Positions 46,553 through 56,217 of a DNA stretch of 64,000 bases are shown piece after piece. Source of the stretch: CAVWXT01 sp963759115 (GTDB lineage Bacteria > Planctomycetota > Planctomycetia > Pirellulales > Thermoguttaceae); NCBI GenBank assembly GCA_963759115.1, contig CAVWXT010000002.1, positions 62,001 to 126,000 on the forward strand, given 5' to 3'. Each line of letters starts with the position of its first letter. The first letter of the stretch is position 1. Both the position numbers and the translations under genes were made by a program. The notes beneath the pieces were generated by a model. That model saw only the letters and a program-made list of their open reading frames with translations. It was not told the DNA's origin and made no database searches.

Positions 46553-47509
46553 TCACGCCGCCCGGATCGAGTGCTGCTTCTCGTGAAGTCGTGCTGCGGT
46601 GAGATGCGGCAGGGCGACGACCCGCGGCGTTTCGAGGGGGGCGAGTGCGGCTGGTTTCGGACGGCGTCGGCCGAACATTGCTCCGAGCGCGCCGCACGCA
46701 CGGCCCGCCAGTTGGGCGATCATGGATGGCCGCCACAGGCCGATGACGCACTGGCCGAGCAGCATCGCCGCATGCGCGGCCAGCGAACGTGTCCAGCCGT
46801 GGGCCGAGGCCCAGCGCCAGAAGAGCCGCTCGGCATCGCAGCCTTGCGCGAAACTCGATTGATCGGAGACCGCGGCCGCATCGACCTGGGCCAGGCACTC
46901 CGGCTCCGAGGTGCAGCGGAACCCGGCACTACGGAGCGCCAGCGCCACGTCGATCCCTGCCAGCGCGTCGCCTGCCCACGGCGAAAACCCGCCGACGGCT
47001 TCGAGGGCCGAGCGGCGATAGAAGGCCGCCAAGGTGTCGGGGCCGCACAAGTCGCGATGAAGAGCGGCATCGACATCGGCCAAGTTGCGATGTTGACCGA
47101 TTCTCCACGCTGCCCCCTCGGCGCGGTAGCCGAGGCCCGCAGAAACGACCGTCCGAGGATTACTGCCGGAGAGCACCATCGCCGCGACCGCCGCCACTTC
47201 AGGATTCGGGAAGTGCCGCACGGCAGCGCCGGCCCAACCGGGGCGGACTTGCACCCCGCAGGTCAACACGTGAACGATGGGGGCCTGACTGGCGGACAGC
47301 CCCAGGTTCAGACAATCGGCCATGCGTGCCCCGCGATCCGCCGCCACGAACAAGACCTCGTCGGCCAAGGCGTAGGGGTCGGCATAGGGCTCGTTATGGA
47401 CGACGAGGATCTCGCAGTTGACGGGACGGTTTTCCAACACGGAGACCAGGGTGTCGTCCAGTTGCTGCGGATCACCCAACACGGGGATGACGATCGACAA
47501 CCGAGGCAC
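46553..47509 (-). CDS. Family 2 glycosyltransferase
   Basis: The 318-residue protein begins LSIVIPVLGDPQQLDDTLVS, the GT-A nucleotide-sugar fold, with DRGARMADCLNLGLSASQAP, a DxD-like region replaced by VHVLTCGVQVRPGW, and WAGDALAGIDVALALRSAGF, where an ED acid base is expected. It should transfer a sugar to an unknown acceptor. The canonical DXD is weak, so activity is uncertain. It is entirely overlapped by the read-through of the opposing vapC frame, but its own codon pattern and motifs support it as the real gene. Confidence 0.85.
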   Translation of the reverse strand: MPRLSIVIPVLGDPQQLDDTLVSVLENRPVNCEILVVHNEPYADPYALADEVLFVAADRGARMADCLNLGLSASQAPIVHVLTCGVQVRPGWAGAAVRHFPNPEVAAVAAMVLSGSNPRTVVSAGLGYRAEGAAWRIGQHRNLADVDAALHRDLCGPDTLAAFYRRSALEAVGGFSPWAGDALAGIDVALALRSAGFRCTSEPECLAQVDAAAVSDQSSFAQGCDAERLFWRWASAHGWTRSLAAHAAMLLGQCVIGLWRPSMIAQLAGRACGALGAMFGRRRPKPAALAPLETPRVVALPHLTAARLHEKQHSIRAA

Positions 47510-47655
47510 GGAGAAGCTTCCAGGGTGCGTGTATATCGTGTAGTTATTTCGGTTCTTGCGGGCGGGAAAGTTGATTCAATCGACCCTTTTTCCCGGCTCG
47601 CCATTACGCGAGCTTTTCCAGTATGCTCATACTACGTATGTTGACGGGGGCCTCG

Positions 47656-47785
47656 GGGGACAGCCCAGCCAATCAGTTTTCCCAAATCCGGCTGTAGGAG
47701 GCGACTCCAGTCGCCGATTTCCGGTTGTTTTCAAGCAATCGGCGACAGGAGTCGCCTCCCACAGTGAATAACTGATCGGCCTCGG
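47656..47785. repeat. Palindromic repeat, family 2, copy b
   Basis: Arms at 47694-47719 and 47737-47762 (AGGAGTCGCCTCCCAC in the right one) pair with two mismatches. The right half including GTGAATAACTGATCGGCC is the reverse complement of copy a near 9.93 kb, so the two copies are inverted. A direct CCTCGGGGGACAG flank occurs at both sides (near 47651 and 47781). Confidence 0.85.
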
Positions 47786-47883
47786 GGGACAGGCTACCTT
47801 GCTGTCCGCACGCGTCATCCATGATATGCTGGTGTTATATTCGCCGCCGCTACGACGCCTTGTCTTCTGCAGGAGTTCGAACT

Positions 47884-48472
47884 ATGCCACGTCACTACCG
47901 CGTTATGGTGCTGATGGCCGTCCTGTTGATCGGCCTTGTCTTGCCGTCGATCAGCCGAACGGCCGAGCCGAAACCCCGCCCGTCGACGTGGGCGAGCAAA
48001 CTGGAGCGGCCCGGGGCTGCCAAACCTGCACAAGATCAACGACGGCCTGTACCGCGGCGCCCAGCCCGCGCCGGAAGGCATCAAGGAACTGGCGAAGTTG
48101 GGAATCAAGACGATCGTCGGGCTGCGGTCAAACCACTCCGACAAGGAGATCCTCGGCAACTCTCCCATCGCCTATGAAGCGATCCCGATGGCGGCATGGG
48201 CACCCAAGGAGGCCGACCTCGTTCGCTTCCTGCAGATCGTCACCGACAAGAACCGCCAGCCGGTGTTCGTTCATTGCCAGCACGGGGCCGACCGCACCGG
48301 CGCCATGTGTGCCGCCTACCGCGTTGTGGTCGGCGGTTGGACCAAGCAACAGGCCGTCGACGAAATGACCCAGGGCGGCTTCGACTATCACTCGATTTGG
48401 ACGAATCTCGTCACGTTCGTCAACGGCCTCGACGTAGAGAAGATCAAGAACAAGGCCGGACTGACGAAGTAG
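47884..48472 (+). CDS. Secreted dual-specificity/tyrosine phosphatase, frameshifted
   Basis: ATG 47884 follows GCAGGAG and begins a signal peptide (YRVMVLMAVLLIGLVLPSIS). The phosphatase core shows LHKINDGLYRGAQPAPEGIK, KLGIKTIVGLRS, the catalytic P-loop VHCQHGADRTGAMCAAYRVV (CX5R) and an upstream acid loop. The family dephosphorylates proteins, lipids or inositol phosphates; an exported version might act on periplasmic substrates. One extra base near 48012 shifts the frame after the linker. About 195 residues. Confidence 0.87.
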
Positions 48473-48820
48473 AAGTAATAGAGGCCGGAGGAGCCGGTGG
48501 GGCGTTTTCGCGGGCGCCGCGTTGGACCAAAATAGACAAATTGGCCCTCCGCTTCGCTCCTATTTGTGGTCGACCGGATACGGACTCTCTTCGTGCGGCA
48601 ACAGTCTCAGCCATTGAAGAATCGGATGGCCACTGGCACACTGTATTGCGATTGGCGTCTCTTCTCCACTGCGGTGGGGGTGATGTGCGGTCTCGCGGGG
48701 CTACGGCAATCGTATGGCAAGGGGCTTGCATTTTTCGCAGAAGCGAGTAACAATCGGGTGTGGCGGGGCCGGAACCAGCCTTTCTTAGTGGGTACGTATC
48801 TTTGGGGGGGAGGCGCTGCG
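48473..48820. other. Non-coding region with a candidate promoter
   Basis: No gene is supported. TTGCAT (48726-48731) and TAACAA (48748-48753), 16 bp apart, form a plausible promoter for the secretin-like gene, whose ribosome site GGGGGGAGG lies just before ATG 48821. Confidence 0.45.
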
Positions 48821-51800
48821 ATGAAAATCCCTTCACGGACGTTCTGTCAGGCCCTGTTGATGGGATTGGCCATTGCGGTGTTGGGGCATACGGTCCGTGG
48901 GCAGGACGCTCCTCCCAAGGAAGGCGCAGCGCGGCGCCTGCGATGGCGATGCCCGCGCGACCCGGCGGGCCGGCAATGCCTGGTCCCGGCGGTATGCCTC
49001 CCGGCGCAAATCAGCCGCCGCCGGGAGAGGCCGGCAAACCGGGCCAGCCGCCGGGCAAGCCCGGCGAGCCCGGCAAGGCCGCCGAAGGCCCGAAGCCCGT
49101 GCAGCGTCCCACCAAGCCCGAGACGCCGCCGAATCCCGAAGAATTGAAGGTTCGGCCCGATGCCCAGGGCAAGATCGTTAAGTTCAGCTTCAATGGCCAG
49201 CCTTGGCTCGGAGTCCTGGAGTGGTTGGCGAATATTTCCAACATGAGCCTGGATTGGCAGGAACTCCCCGGCGACTATCTGAACCTGACGACGCGACAGA
49301 GCTACACGGTGCGGGAAGTGCGGGACCTGATCAACAGCCGCTTGCTGCCGCGAGGATACACGCTGCTGTGCCGCGGCGAGCAGTTGACGGTCGCCGACAT
49401 CAAGAAGCTCGACCCGAGCATGGTGCCGCGAGTCGAGCCGAAGGACCTCGCCGGGCACGATCCGTACGAGTTCGTCAAGGTGTCCTTTGCCTTGGATTGG
49501 CTGTTGGCCGACAAGGCCGTGACCGAACTGAAGCCGATGCTCAGCCCCAACGCCAAAATCAATGCGTTGGCCGACGTCAATCGGATCGAGGTCATGGATT
49601 CGGTGGCCAACCTCCGCGAGGTCTACGCGCTGCTGAAATCAGAACAATCGGCCGAGAGCCAACAGCGGCTGGTGAGAAAATGGGTCCTCGAATACGCCCG
49701 CGCCGCGGACGTCGACGAGCAACTGCACACGCTCTTGGGGCTGGAGAAGAAGCAGGCTGCTCCCGCAATGCCTCAAAACCCGCAGGAAGCGCAACAGCAG
49801 GCCATGATGATGCAGCAGCAGATGATGCAGCAACAACAACAGGGCGGCGGGCCGGGACAGCCGGGCGGAAAGCCGCCGGGCGGCGCGGCGGGGGCGAAAG
49901 GCAGCGTGACGCTGGTGGCCAACCAACGCGAGAACAGCATCGTGGCCATTGCCCCGCCCGACAAAATGGCCACCATCGCCCAAATCATCGAGGCCGTCGA
50001 CGTGCCGACCGACAACAGCCAGTCGCTGCTGAGCAACGTCAACCGGATGCAGGTCTATCGCCTCACCGGCGTCGACCCGGAACCGGTGGTCAAGACCCTG
50101 ACGCAGATCGGAAATCTGAGCCCCAACACGCGCCTGGAAATCGACAAGAAGAACAAGGCGATCATTGCCAACGGCTCGCTGGCCGACCACGTAATCATTC
50201 GAGCGGTCGTGGACAAGCTCAGCGGCAGCGAACGCAAGTTCGACATGTTTCCCCTCCGCAAACTTCGCGCCGACGACGTGGCCGGCACCATCGCCTTCAT
50301 GATGGGCGTCGACATGAAGAAAAAGAAGGAAAACACCAATCGGTATTACGGATACTTCGGCATGCCTTCTCAGTCCACGAACGAAAAGCCGAACGAGTTT
50401 CGCGTGGACGCCGACGTGGAACACAACTGGCTGCTGCTGTGGGCCAACGACGTCGAGTCGAGCGAGGTGCAGAACTTGCTGGTGAAATTGGGCGAGATGC
50501 CCCCGAAGGGCGGCAACCCCGCCACGATGCGCGTGATCGACACCGGCGACTACCAGGAGGCGTTGGAACTGCTGGAACGCCTCCGCCACGAGGGGCCCAA
50601 GAGGGTGCCCAATGAGCTTTCGTTGCCTCCCTTTTCCTCGCCGAAAAAGCAGGTCGAGGAGGCGCAGAAACCGAGCCCCGCCGAGGAGTCGTTGCCGTCG
50701 AAGACCACCGCGCGGCGACCCCCGGACGCCGCTGTCCACTTGGCCCAGCTTCGCCATGAGGTGAACGCCGAGCAGGCCATCGGCGTCCCCAAGGAAGGCG
50801 CCGGCCCATCCGTTCCGACGGCGGGCCAAAATTCGGCGCCGTCCGAGCCGGCCAAAGAGAATGGGACGGGCGGCAAGTCGCTGCCGCCGGTGACGTTGAG
50901 CGTGGGGGCCGACGGCAAGATCGTCATTTCCTCGGAGGATACACAGGCCCTGGACCTGTTGGAGGAATTGGCTGCCCAGTTGGCGTCGCGGCCGAAGAAC
51001 TACAAGATCTTCCGCTTGAAGTATGCGTCGGCGTACGGGGTGTCGCTGAACCTCCAGGACTTCTTCAAGGACGATAAGAAGGAGCAGGCGCGGATGCCCT
51101 GGTACTATTACGACTTCTATGGCTCCAATCAGGACGACTCGGATAGTAATGATGATAAGCGGCTGTCGAGACGGCCAAAACTCAAGTTCATTTCCGATTC
51201 CGATTCCAACACGATCTTGGTGCAAGGGGCCGATCCCACGCAACTGAAAACAATCGACGATCTGATCACGAACATCTACGATAAGCCGCCGCCAACCGAC
51301 ACCGAGACGCAACGCAAGACGGAGACCATCCGTCTGCGGTTCTCCAAGGCCAAGGCGGTTGCCGACACGGTGAAAGACGTGTACCGCGATCTGCTGAGCG
51401 CCAACGACAAGGCCCTGATCAATCCGAATCAGCCCCAGGGGGGCCGGGGCGGCGGATTCACCATCAGCTACGACTACGGCTCCAGCAGCGGCGACAAAGG
51501 CGAGCAGAAGGTGCCCAAGTTCAAGGGGCTGCTGTCGATCGGCGTCGACGAGACGTCCAACAGTCTGGCCGTCTCGGCGCCCGCTTACCTCTTCGAGCCG
51601 GTGACCAAGATGATCCGGGATCTCGACGAGGCGGCGGCGGCCAACAGCACGGTGCGGATGGTGAAGGTGGGCCAAGGCATGAGTGCCGCTCATCTCCAAG
51701 ACGTTCTCGACGGCGTCCTGAACCACGGTTCTTCCCGCCGCCCGTCTGCGCCGGCCAAAGAGGGCACGTTGCGCCCGCCGGCCGCCAAACCGGGCACGAA

Positions 51801-51867
51801 ATCTGGCGCAAAACCGGCCGCCAACGGCGGGCAGGCAGCGGCCCAACCGGCCGCCGACGGCAAATAG
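48821..51867 (+). CDS. Large secretin-N-domain (NolW-like) exported protein, frameshifted near the start
   Basis: ATG 48821 starts a signal peptide (ALLMGLAIAVLGHTVRGQ). After a two-base excess near 48937 the frame continues: a Pro/Gly/Met-rich linker, then at least four ring-forming secretin N-type modules (SFNGQPWLGVLEWLANISNM, VTLVANQRENSIVAIAPPDK, FPLRKLRADDVAGTIAFMMG, IRLRFSKAKAVADTVKDVYR and VDETSNSLAVSAPAYLFEP), separated by poly-Gln/Met and acidic linkers. The pore-forming secretin C-domain is not seen, so it may be a periplasmic scaffold rather than a channel. About 1014 residues. Function is inferred from fold only. Confidence 0.75.
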
Positions 51868-52023
51868 TCGGCGCTGTGCAGACTGCGCAATCTGCACAGA
51901 CATCCGCACTTCACACCACGCGGCATGTTCCGTCGCCTAATGTATAATTGACAAAACCTCCAGCGATGCGATAATCATAGTCTGGTGTCGAGGGATGGCC
52001 GTCTGGCGACAGGAGGTTCCATC

Positions 52024-52254
52024 ATGTCCAACCCGACGTATTTCGTTCAGGAGTGTCCGACCTGCGGTCGGCACCTGCAGATTCGGGTGGAGTATCTTGG
52101 CAAGGGCGTGGTCTGCCAGCATTGCCAGGGCGAATTGCTCGCGGCCGATCCCGCCAACCTGCGTTGCGACGATCCGCAGCCGGGCAACGCCTTGCTTCGC
52201 CGGGCGGATGAACTGCTGGCGTCGATCGCCCACCGAAAACCGCAGTCTCGCTGA
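52024..52254 (+). CDS. Small zinc-ribbon protein
   Basis: The 76-residue product has two CxxC knuckles (ECPTCGRHLQIRVEYLGKG and VCQHCQGELLAA), a treble zinc ribbon seen as a recurring short protein in planctomycetes. ATG 52024 follows ACAGGAGG. Likely a metal-stabilised adaptor; the partner is unknown. Confidence 0.8.
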   Translation: MSNPTYFVQECPTCGRHLQIRVEYLGKGVVCQHCQGELLAADPANLRCDDPQPGNALLRRADELLASIAHRKPQSR

Positions 52255-52343
52255 CTCCTGCGGTAGGCCCAACCGTGCGAGGCGCCCCGCCTGCGTTCGG
52301 CCGTTGGATTTCCGTTGCGCTACAACGCCTTGAGGAGACTGCG

Positions 52344-52724
52344 ATGGCCGCCCAACGGAGGCGCATTCTTGTAGTTGCTGCGCTCCTTGCAGTGCTTTGC
52401 TGGAGCAGTCTCTCTCCGGCGGGCGAAGCGACCGGCAACGTAACCAGGCTGAGCGAACACCTATCGGTGTATCGCGGTCCGATCAATGTGGGCATCGTGC
52501 GCGACGGAACCAAGGCCCTCTTGATCGATTGCGGCGAGGGGGGCGTGGCCGCGGCCTTGCCGTCCTTGGGCATCGTGGCGGTCGACTCGATCTGGTTCAC
52601 GCACCACCATCGCGACCAGGCAAATCGTCTCCTCTCCCGGAAGGTGAGGGGACATGCGCCAGCCCTTGCAGGTCGCGGAAGAACTGCGGATAGGTCTTGG
52701 CCGTGCAACCCGGATCGCGAATGA
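52344..52724 (+). pseudogene. N-terminal fragment of an exported metallo-beta-lactamase-fold protein
   Basis: ATG 52344 follows TGAGGAGA and begins a signal peptide (ILVVAALLAVLCWSSLSPAG). The text matches the start of an MBL-fold hydrolase (HLSVYRGPINVGIVRDGTKA, LLIDCGEGG, DSIWFTHHHRDQ with the HxHxD-type metal site) and then breaks off at about 52621, where a CTCCCGGAAGGTGAGGGGAC repeat begins. The rest of the roughly 250-residue domain is missing and the frame runs into the opposing aroA end. It is a remnant left by a rearrangement. Confidence 0.75.
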
Positions 52725-53943
52725 CCACGCCCGGCACCGCCAGACCCACCAGCGCCAGACTCATGGCCATGCGGTGGTCGTCGTAGGTGTCGATCTCGGC
52801 GCCGTGCAAGGGGCGAGGGGTGATCGTCAGCCCATCGGCCCGTTCTTCCACCTGCGCGCCGAGCTTGCGCAGCTCGACGGCCAGGGCGTGGATGCGGTCG
52901 GTTTCCTTGTGGCGGATGTGGGCCACATTGCGGATCGTCGTCGGCCCCTCGGCAAACAGGGCCACGGCGGCCAGTGTTTGCACCGTGTCGCTGATGGCGT
53001 TCATGTCGACGTCAATTCCCGTGAGCGGCCGGCCCACAACCGTAATCCGATCATGGCCGTCGCGGATTCCGCAGCCCATCTGCTTGAGGCAATCGCAGAA
53101 GGCCACGTCGCCCTGTAGGCTGCTGCGCGAGAGGCCCTCGACGGTCACCTCTCCTTGGGTGATCGCGGCGGCCGCGAAGAAATAGCTGGCGGCCGAGGCA
53201 TCCGGCTCGATGGCATAGCGCTGGGCCTGGTAGCACTGTGGGACGGGAATCTCGAACCGGTGCAGGTCTCCCCTCAAAACCCGAACCCCAAAAGACGCCA
53301 TCACACTCAGGGTCATCTCGACGTACGGCTGCGACACGAGGTCTCCGAGGACGACGAGTTCCACGTTGTTATTGGCGTAGGGTGCCGCCATGAGCAGGCC
53401 ACTAAGGAACTGGCTCGAGATGTTCCCGGCAACGCTCGCCCGCCCGCCCGAAAGCCCGCTAGCCCGAACTACTACTGGTGGACATCCCGTTCCCGGTTCC
53501 GACACGACGTCGGCGCCGAGTTGCCGCAATGCATCCAGCAGATCGCCGATAGGTCGTTGTCGCATGCGCGGCGTGCCGTCGAGCCGGTACGTTCCGCGAC
53601 CGAGGGCCAGCATTGCCGTGAGGAAGCGTACCGTTGTACCGCTGTTGGCTACCGGCACATCCACGTACAGGTCGGCTTCGTTGGCTGGTAACCTGCCGCC
53701 GCACCCGCACACATTAATCGTGCCGTCGCTGGGCCAGTATGCGATCTCGATCCCAAGAAGTCGTAGTGCCGCGATCATCACATGGGTGTCGTCGCTCCCT
53801 AGTACATTTGTCAGATACGAGTCGCCATAGGCGAGCGCCGCACAGACGAGTGCGCGGTTGGTGATGCTCTTCGATCCCGGCGGGCGGATCGTCGTCCGCA
53901 GCGGTCCGGTCGGCCGGATTTCAAGGGTATCGGCGTTTATCAT
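52597..53943 (-). CDS. aroA: AroA, 5-enolpyruvylshikimate-3-phosphate synthase
   Basis: EPSP synthase joins PEP to shikimate-3-phosphate in the aromatic amino acid pathway. The 448-residue protein has IRPPGSKSITNRALVCAALA, VPVANSGTTVRFLTAMLALG, RPIGDLLDALRQLGADV, ISSQFLSGLLMAAP and TYDDHRMAMSLALVGLAVPG. The frame is intact. The last 20 or so residues after FFRDLQGLA come from the repeat at the MBL junction rather than from the enzyme. A damaged second copy of the N-terminal part lies at 55.8-56.2 kb. Confidence 0.94.
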   Translation of the reverse strand: MINADTLEIRPTGPLRTTIRPPGSKSITNRALVCAALAYGDSYLTNVLGSDDTHVMIAALRLLGIEIAYWPSDGTINVCGCGGRLPANEADLYVDVPVANSGTTVRFLTAMLALGRGTYRLDGTPRMRQRPIGDLLDALRQLGADVVSEPGTGCPPVVVRASGLSGGRASVAGNISSQFLSGLLMAAPYANNNVELVVLGDLVSQPYVEMTLSVMASFGVRVLRGDLHRFEIPVPQCYQAQRYAIEPDASAASYFFAAAAITQGEVTVEGLSRSSLQGDVAFCDCLKQMGCGIRDGHDRITVVGRPLTGIDVDMNAISDTVQTLAAVALFAEGPTTIRNVAHIRHKETDRIHALAVELRKLGAQVEERADGLTITPRPLHGAEIDTYDDHRMAMSLALVGLAVPGVVIRDPGCTAKTYPQFFRDLQGLAHVPSPSGRGDDLPGRDGGA

Positions 53944-54190
53944 TCGATCATTATAGCAACGCGAAGTTTAACCGGCGAGTTTACCCGCCGCGAGTGGTGA
54001 CGCCAATCCCGACGCACACACAACGGGCAAGCCCGCTGACGAAGAAACTGTTTCACAACCCCTTTTTGGCACGGCCGCTCGCGGCTGTGCCCGACGATAC
54101 GCACAGCCCAGGGGGGCTTTGGCACGTATTGCCTCTAAACGGCAGGCGATAGCATTGATTTCCCGCGGCAATCCGCTCTAATGGCGCCTG

Positions 54191-54607
54191 ATGAACAGGA
54201 GCACTTCGTACGATTTTCTGGCCCCACAGCGGATTGTCTTCGCTTGGGGGGGACGCCGTGAGGTGAGTTCGCTGGGACGAACGCTTGGCCGCGCGGCGCT
54301 GCTGGTTTGCGGACTGCCGCCCGAAATCGCCGCCGGGGTTCTCAACGAGCTTGCCGCCCCGTCGCGGGCTGAAGAGATCGAGCCTATCCGGCTAGCCCTC
54401 GTTTTGCGTACCAAAAATAGCGTGCGTGCGCAGGTTATCCTCGTACGCCTAACGTTTCGTAAACGATCTCGTACGTGGCACATCGGTGAGTGGCCGGTAG
54501 GAATCGCTACACGGAGCCGAGTTAGTGGCGACTGTGCTCTAGGCGGCGCGCTGCGGCGGCACGCAAAGCCACTACAGGGATCGGGCCTGGCGAATAAGGA
54601 TCTCTAA
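54191..54607 (+). pseudogene. Fragment of an iron-containing alcohol dehydrogenase
   Basis: The first 60 residues (YDFLAPQRIVFAWGGRREVS, SLGRTLGRAALLVCGLP, LAAPSRAEEIEPIRLA) follow the N-terminal NAD-binding start of type III iron alcohol dehydrogenases, including the FGxG-like turn. After about residue 75 the similarity vanishes and the frame ends. The metal-binding half is missing. This is read as a decaying remnant. It has no clear ribosome site. Confidence 0.6.
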
Positions 54608-55668
54608 CGTGAAGGAGAAAAGCTTTGTCGGGAGAATCGAAATCGGCGACGGAATTGCTGCAGGACCTCGTTAACAGCGGACTCTTCTGCCACACAGACG
54701 AAGCTCTGCGAGAGTTCGTGCGATTCTTGAAAGAGCGTCGATGGCAGGATTTGCCCAACCAGGAAATTGGCGCAAGAATTCTGGCCCGTTGTGTTGAGAA
54801 AGGCATTCACGGTCGTAACGACTCGACCCCGAGTAGCAACGATGAGGACGCAAGGTGGTTTGCCGAAAATTTCGACACGCACTTGGACGTGGTTACCGCA
54901 GCCCAGGCGTTCGCAGACCTTCGGCGGTCGCCAGAATGGCCCGCCGCCCGATAGTCCAGGCATGCACAAACATGGGGAGCCTAAGACGGGCAGGGTTCCA
55001 AACTCGGTGCCGTAGAGAAGGCCATACGTCTTGCCAACAAGAGCGAAGGCTAGCCAAAATGTGACGTTGATGATCGCCAGAACTACGACACAACCTCCCC
55101 TCATGGCGCGTCGCTCGATCGCGCCGTAAAGGTCTTCCGCGAATTCAGCGGCGGTGCGCGGATTCGGGTGTAGCATTTCGTTTTGATCCGCAAGTGCTAA
55201 ATAGTACCACTCAGCCATGTCGCGCAATAGGCGCTCCGAGGCATCGACGTAAAGTTGCCTGAGCAACTTGACGGACTCCGGCGTTGGGGTGCGGCTCGCG
55301 GCGGCACCGGGAAATGCACGCAGCAACACAAGCTCCGCGTCACGGGGACGCTCCGAAACTAAGCGAATTGCCTCGTTGATCTGCGCCAACGTCTCCCCAT
55401 AGTCCTTCCGCCACAACGCGTACTGCTTCGCGAAATGACCGCCGTAGGTAAACCCCGTCAACGCTTGTCTTAACTGCTCAAGATTGGCTTTACGCCCCGT
55501 CTCGTCGAGGGCGCGAAGCGAATCCAATTCTTCCCGCGAAACACGCGCATACTCCGTTGGACCGAGTATCCTCGCGAAGTCTGAATCGGAAAGTGGCTTG
55601 TAGCCGTCCGTGTGCTTCAGAAGAAACTTCTGCGCCTCCAATCCCAACAACTCGGCAGGAAAAGGCAT
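54604..55668 (-). CDS. Membrane protein of unknown function, 3' part overlapped by an opposing frame
   Basis: The first 215 residues look real: MPFPAELLGLEAQKFLLKHT, then helical charged segments (FARILGPTEYARVSREELDS, EWYYLALADQNEMLHPNPRT) and one transmembrane helix (CVVVLAIINVTFWLAFALVG). The remaining 110 or so codons run antisense to the frame at 54625-54954 and have a biased composition, so the native end may be near 54960. No family is recognised. Confidence 0.5.
   Translation of the reverse strand: MPFPAELLGLEAQKFLLKHTDGYKPLSDSDFARILGPTEYARVSREELDSLRALDETGRKANLEQLRQALTGFTYGGHFAKQYALWRKDYGETLAQINEAIRLVSERPRDAELVLLRAFPGAAASRTPTPESVKLLRQLYVDASERLLRDMAEWYYLALADQNEMLHPNPRTAAEFAEDLYGAIERRAMRGGCVVVLAIINVTFWLAFALVGKTYGLLYGTEFGTLPVLGSPCLCMPGLSGGGPFWRPPKVCERLGCGNHVQVRVEIFGKPPCVLIVATRGRVVTTVNAFLNTTGQNSCANFLVGQILPSTLFQESHELSQSFVCVAEESAVNEVLQQFRRRFRFSRQSFSPSR
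54625..54954 (+). CDS. Small protein of unknown function with TTG start
   Basis: The 109-residue frame begins at TTG 54625 behind GAAGGAG at good spacing. The sequence is hydrophilic and helical (TELLQDLVNSGLFCHTDEAL, REFVRFLKERRWQDL, ARWFAENFDTHLDVVTAA) and resembles an ordinary soluble protein more than an antisense artefact. It competes with the 3-prime part of the minus-strand frame at 54604-55668. No known domain is evident. Confidence 0.45.
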   Translation: MSGESKSATELLQDLVNSGLFCHTDEALREFVRFLKERRWQDLPNQEIGARILARCVEKGIHGRNDSTPSSNDEDARWFAENFDTHLDVVTAAQAFADLRRSPEWPAAR

Positions 55669-55761
55669 CTTGGCGCACCCCGTGCTAGGCTGGAAACCTT
55701 GGACGCGCGAAATTTATCGCGCACGCGCCGCCAAGTCAAGCGTCGATCGGGCGTCAATCCG

Positions 55762-56157
55762 CTACAGTTCCCCCAACCGCACCGTGGTGCCGCTGTTGGC
55801 CACGTACAAGTCGGCCTGCCGGGCTGGCAAGTTTCCGCCGCAACCAGCCACACCGAGGGAGGAAAAGGGGACAGGCCCCATTTGTGCAAAGCACCCTTCG
55901 GGCCGTTTCGGCAAATGGGGCCTGTCCCCTTTTCCTCGCCTTGCCGGATCGTGATCCACAGCGATGCCCAGAAGCCGCAAGGCCTCGATCATGGCGCGGG
56001 TGTCTTCGCTGTCGAGTGCGCCAATCAAGACCGACTCGCCGTCGGCCAGCGCAGCGCAAACGAGCGCCCGGTTGGTGATGCTCTTCGATCCCGGCGGGCG
56101 GATCTTCGCCCGCAGCGGGCCGGTGGGCCGGATTTCGAGGGCGTCGTGGTGCATCAT
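55762..56157 (-). pseudogene. aroA: Remnant of a second aroA, carrying an in-frame palindrome
   Basis: From ATG 56157 the frame reads ALEIRPTGPLRAKIRPPGSK, SITNRALVCAALADGESVLI and RAMIEALRLLGIAVDHDPA, about three quarters identical by eye to the intact AroA. Then a family 1 palindrome (55860-55936) inserts RRGKGDRPHLPKRPEGCFAQ and more, after which AroA sequence resumes (GCGGNLPARQADLYVANSGT) and stops at 55762. The other 330 residues are gone. It is either the native copy inactivated after gain of the second aroA, or a failed duplicate. Confidence 0.88.
55860..55936. repeat. Palindromic repeat, family 1, copy e, perfect 25-bp arms
   Basis: AGGAAAAGGGGACAGGCCCC starts the left arm (55860-55884), whose exact reverse complement is 55912-55936. 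Loop 27 nt. The perfect arms suggest recent insertion or gene conversion. It lies within the aroA remnant and does not break its frame. Confidence 0.93.
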
Positions 56158-56217
56158 CTGGTCATTATACCAAGGCAACACTTCTATTTCATCCAAGAAC
56201 CAGGCTATACTGGCCCC

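Noticed and set aside
49639..51909. A 756-codon minus-strand open frame opposite the secretin-like gene
   Set aside because: Composition (His/Val/Gly/Arg-rich, no motif) is that of an antisense shadow in high-GC DNA; the plus strand carries the recognisable domains.
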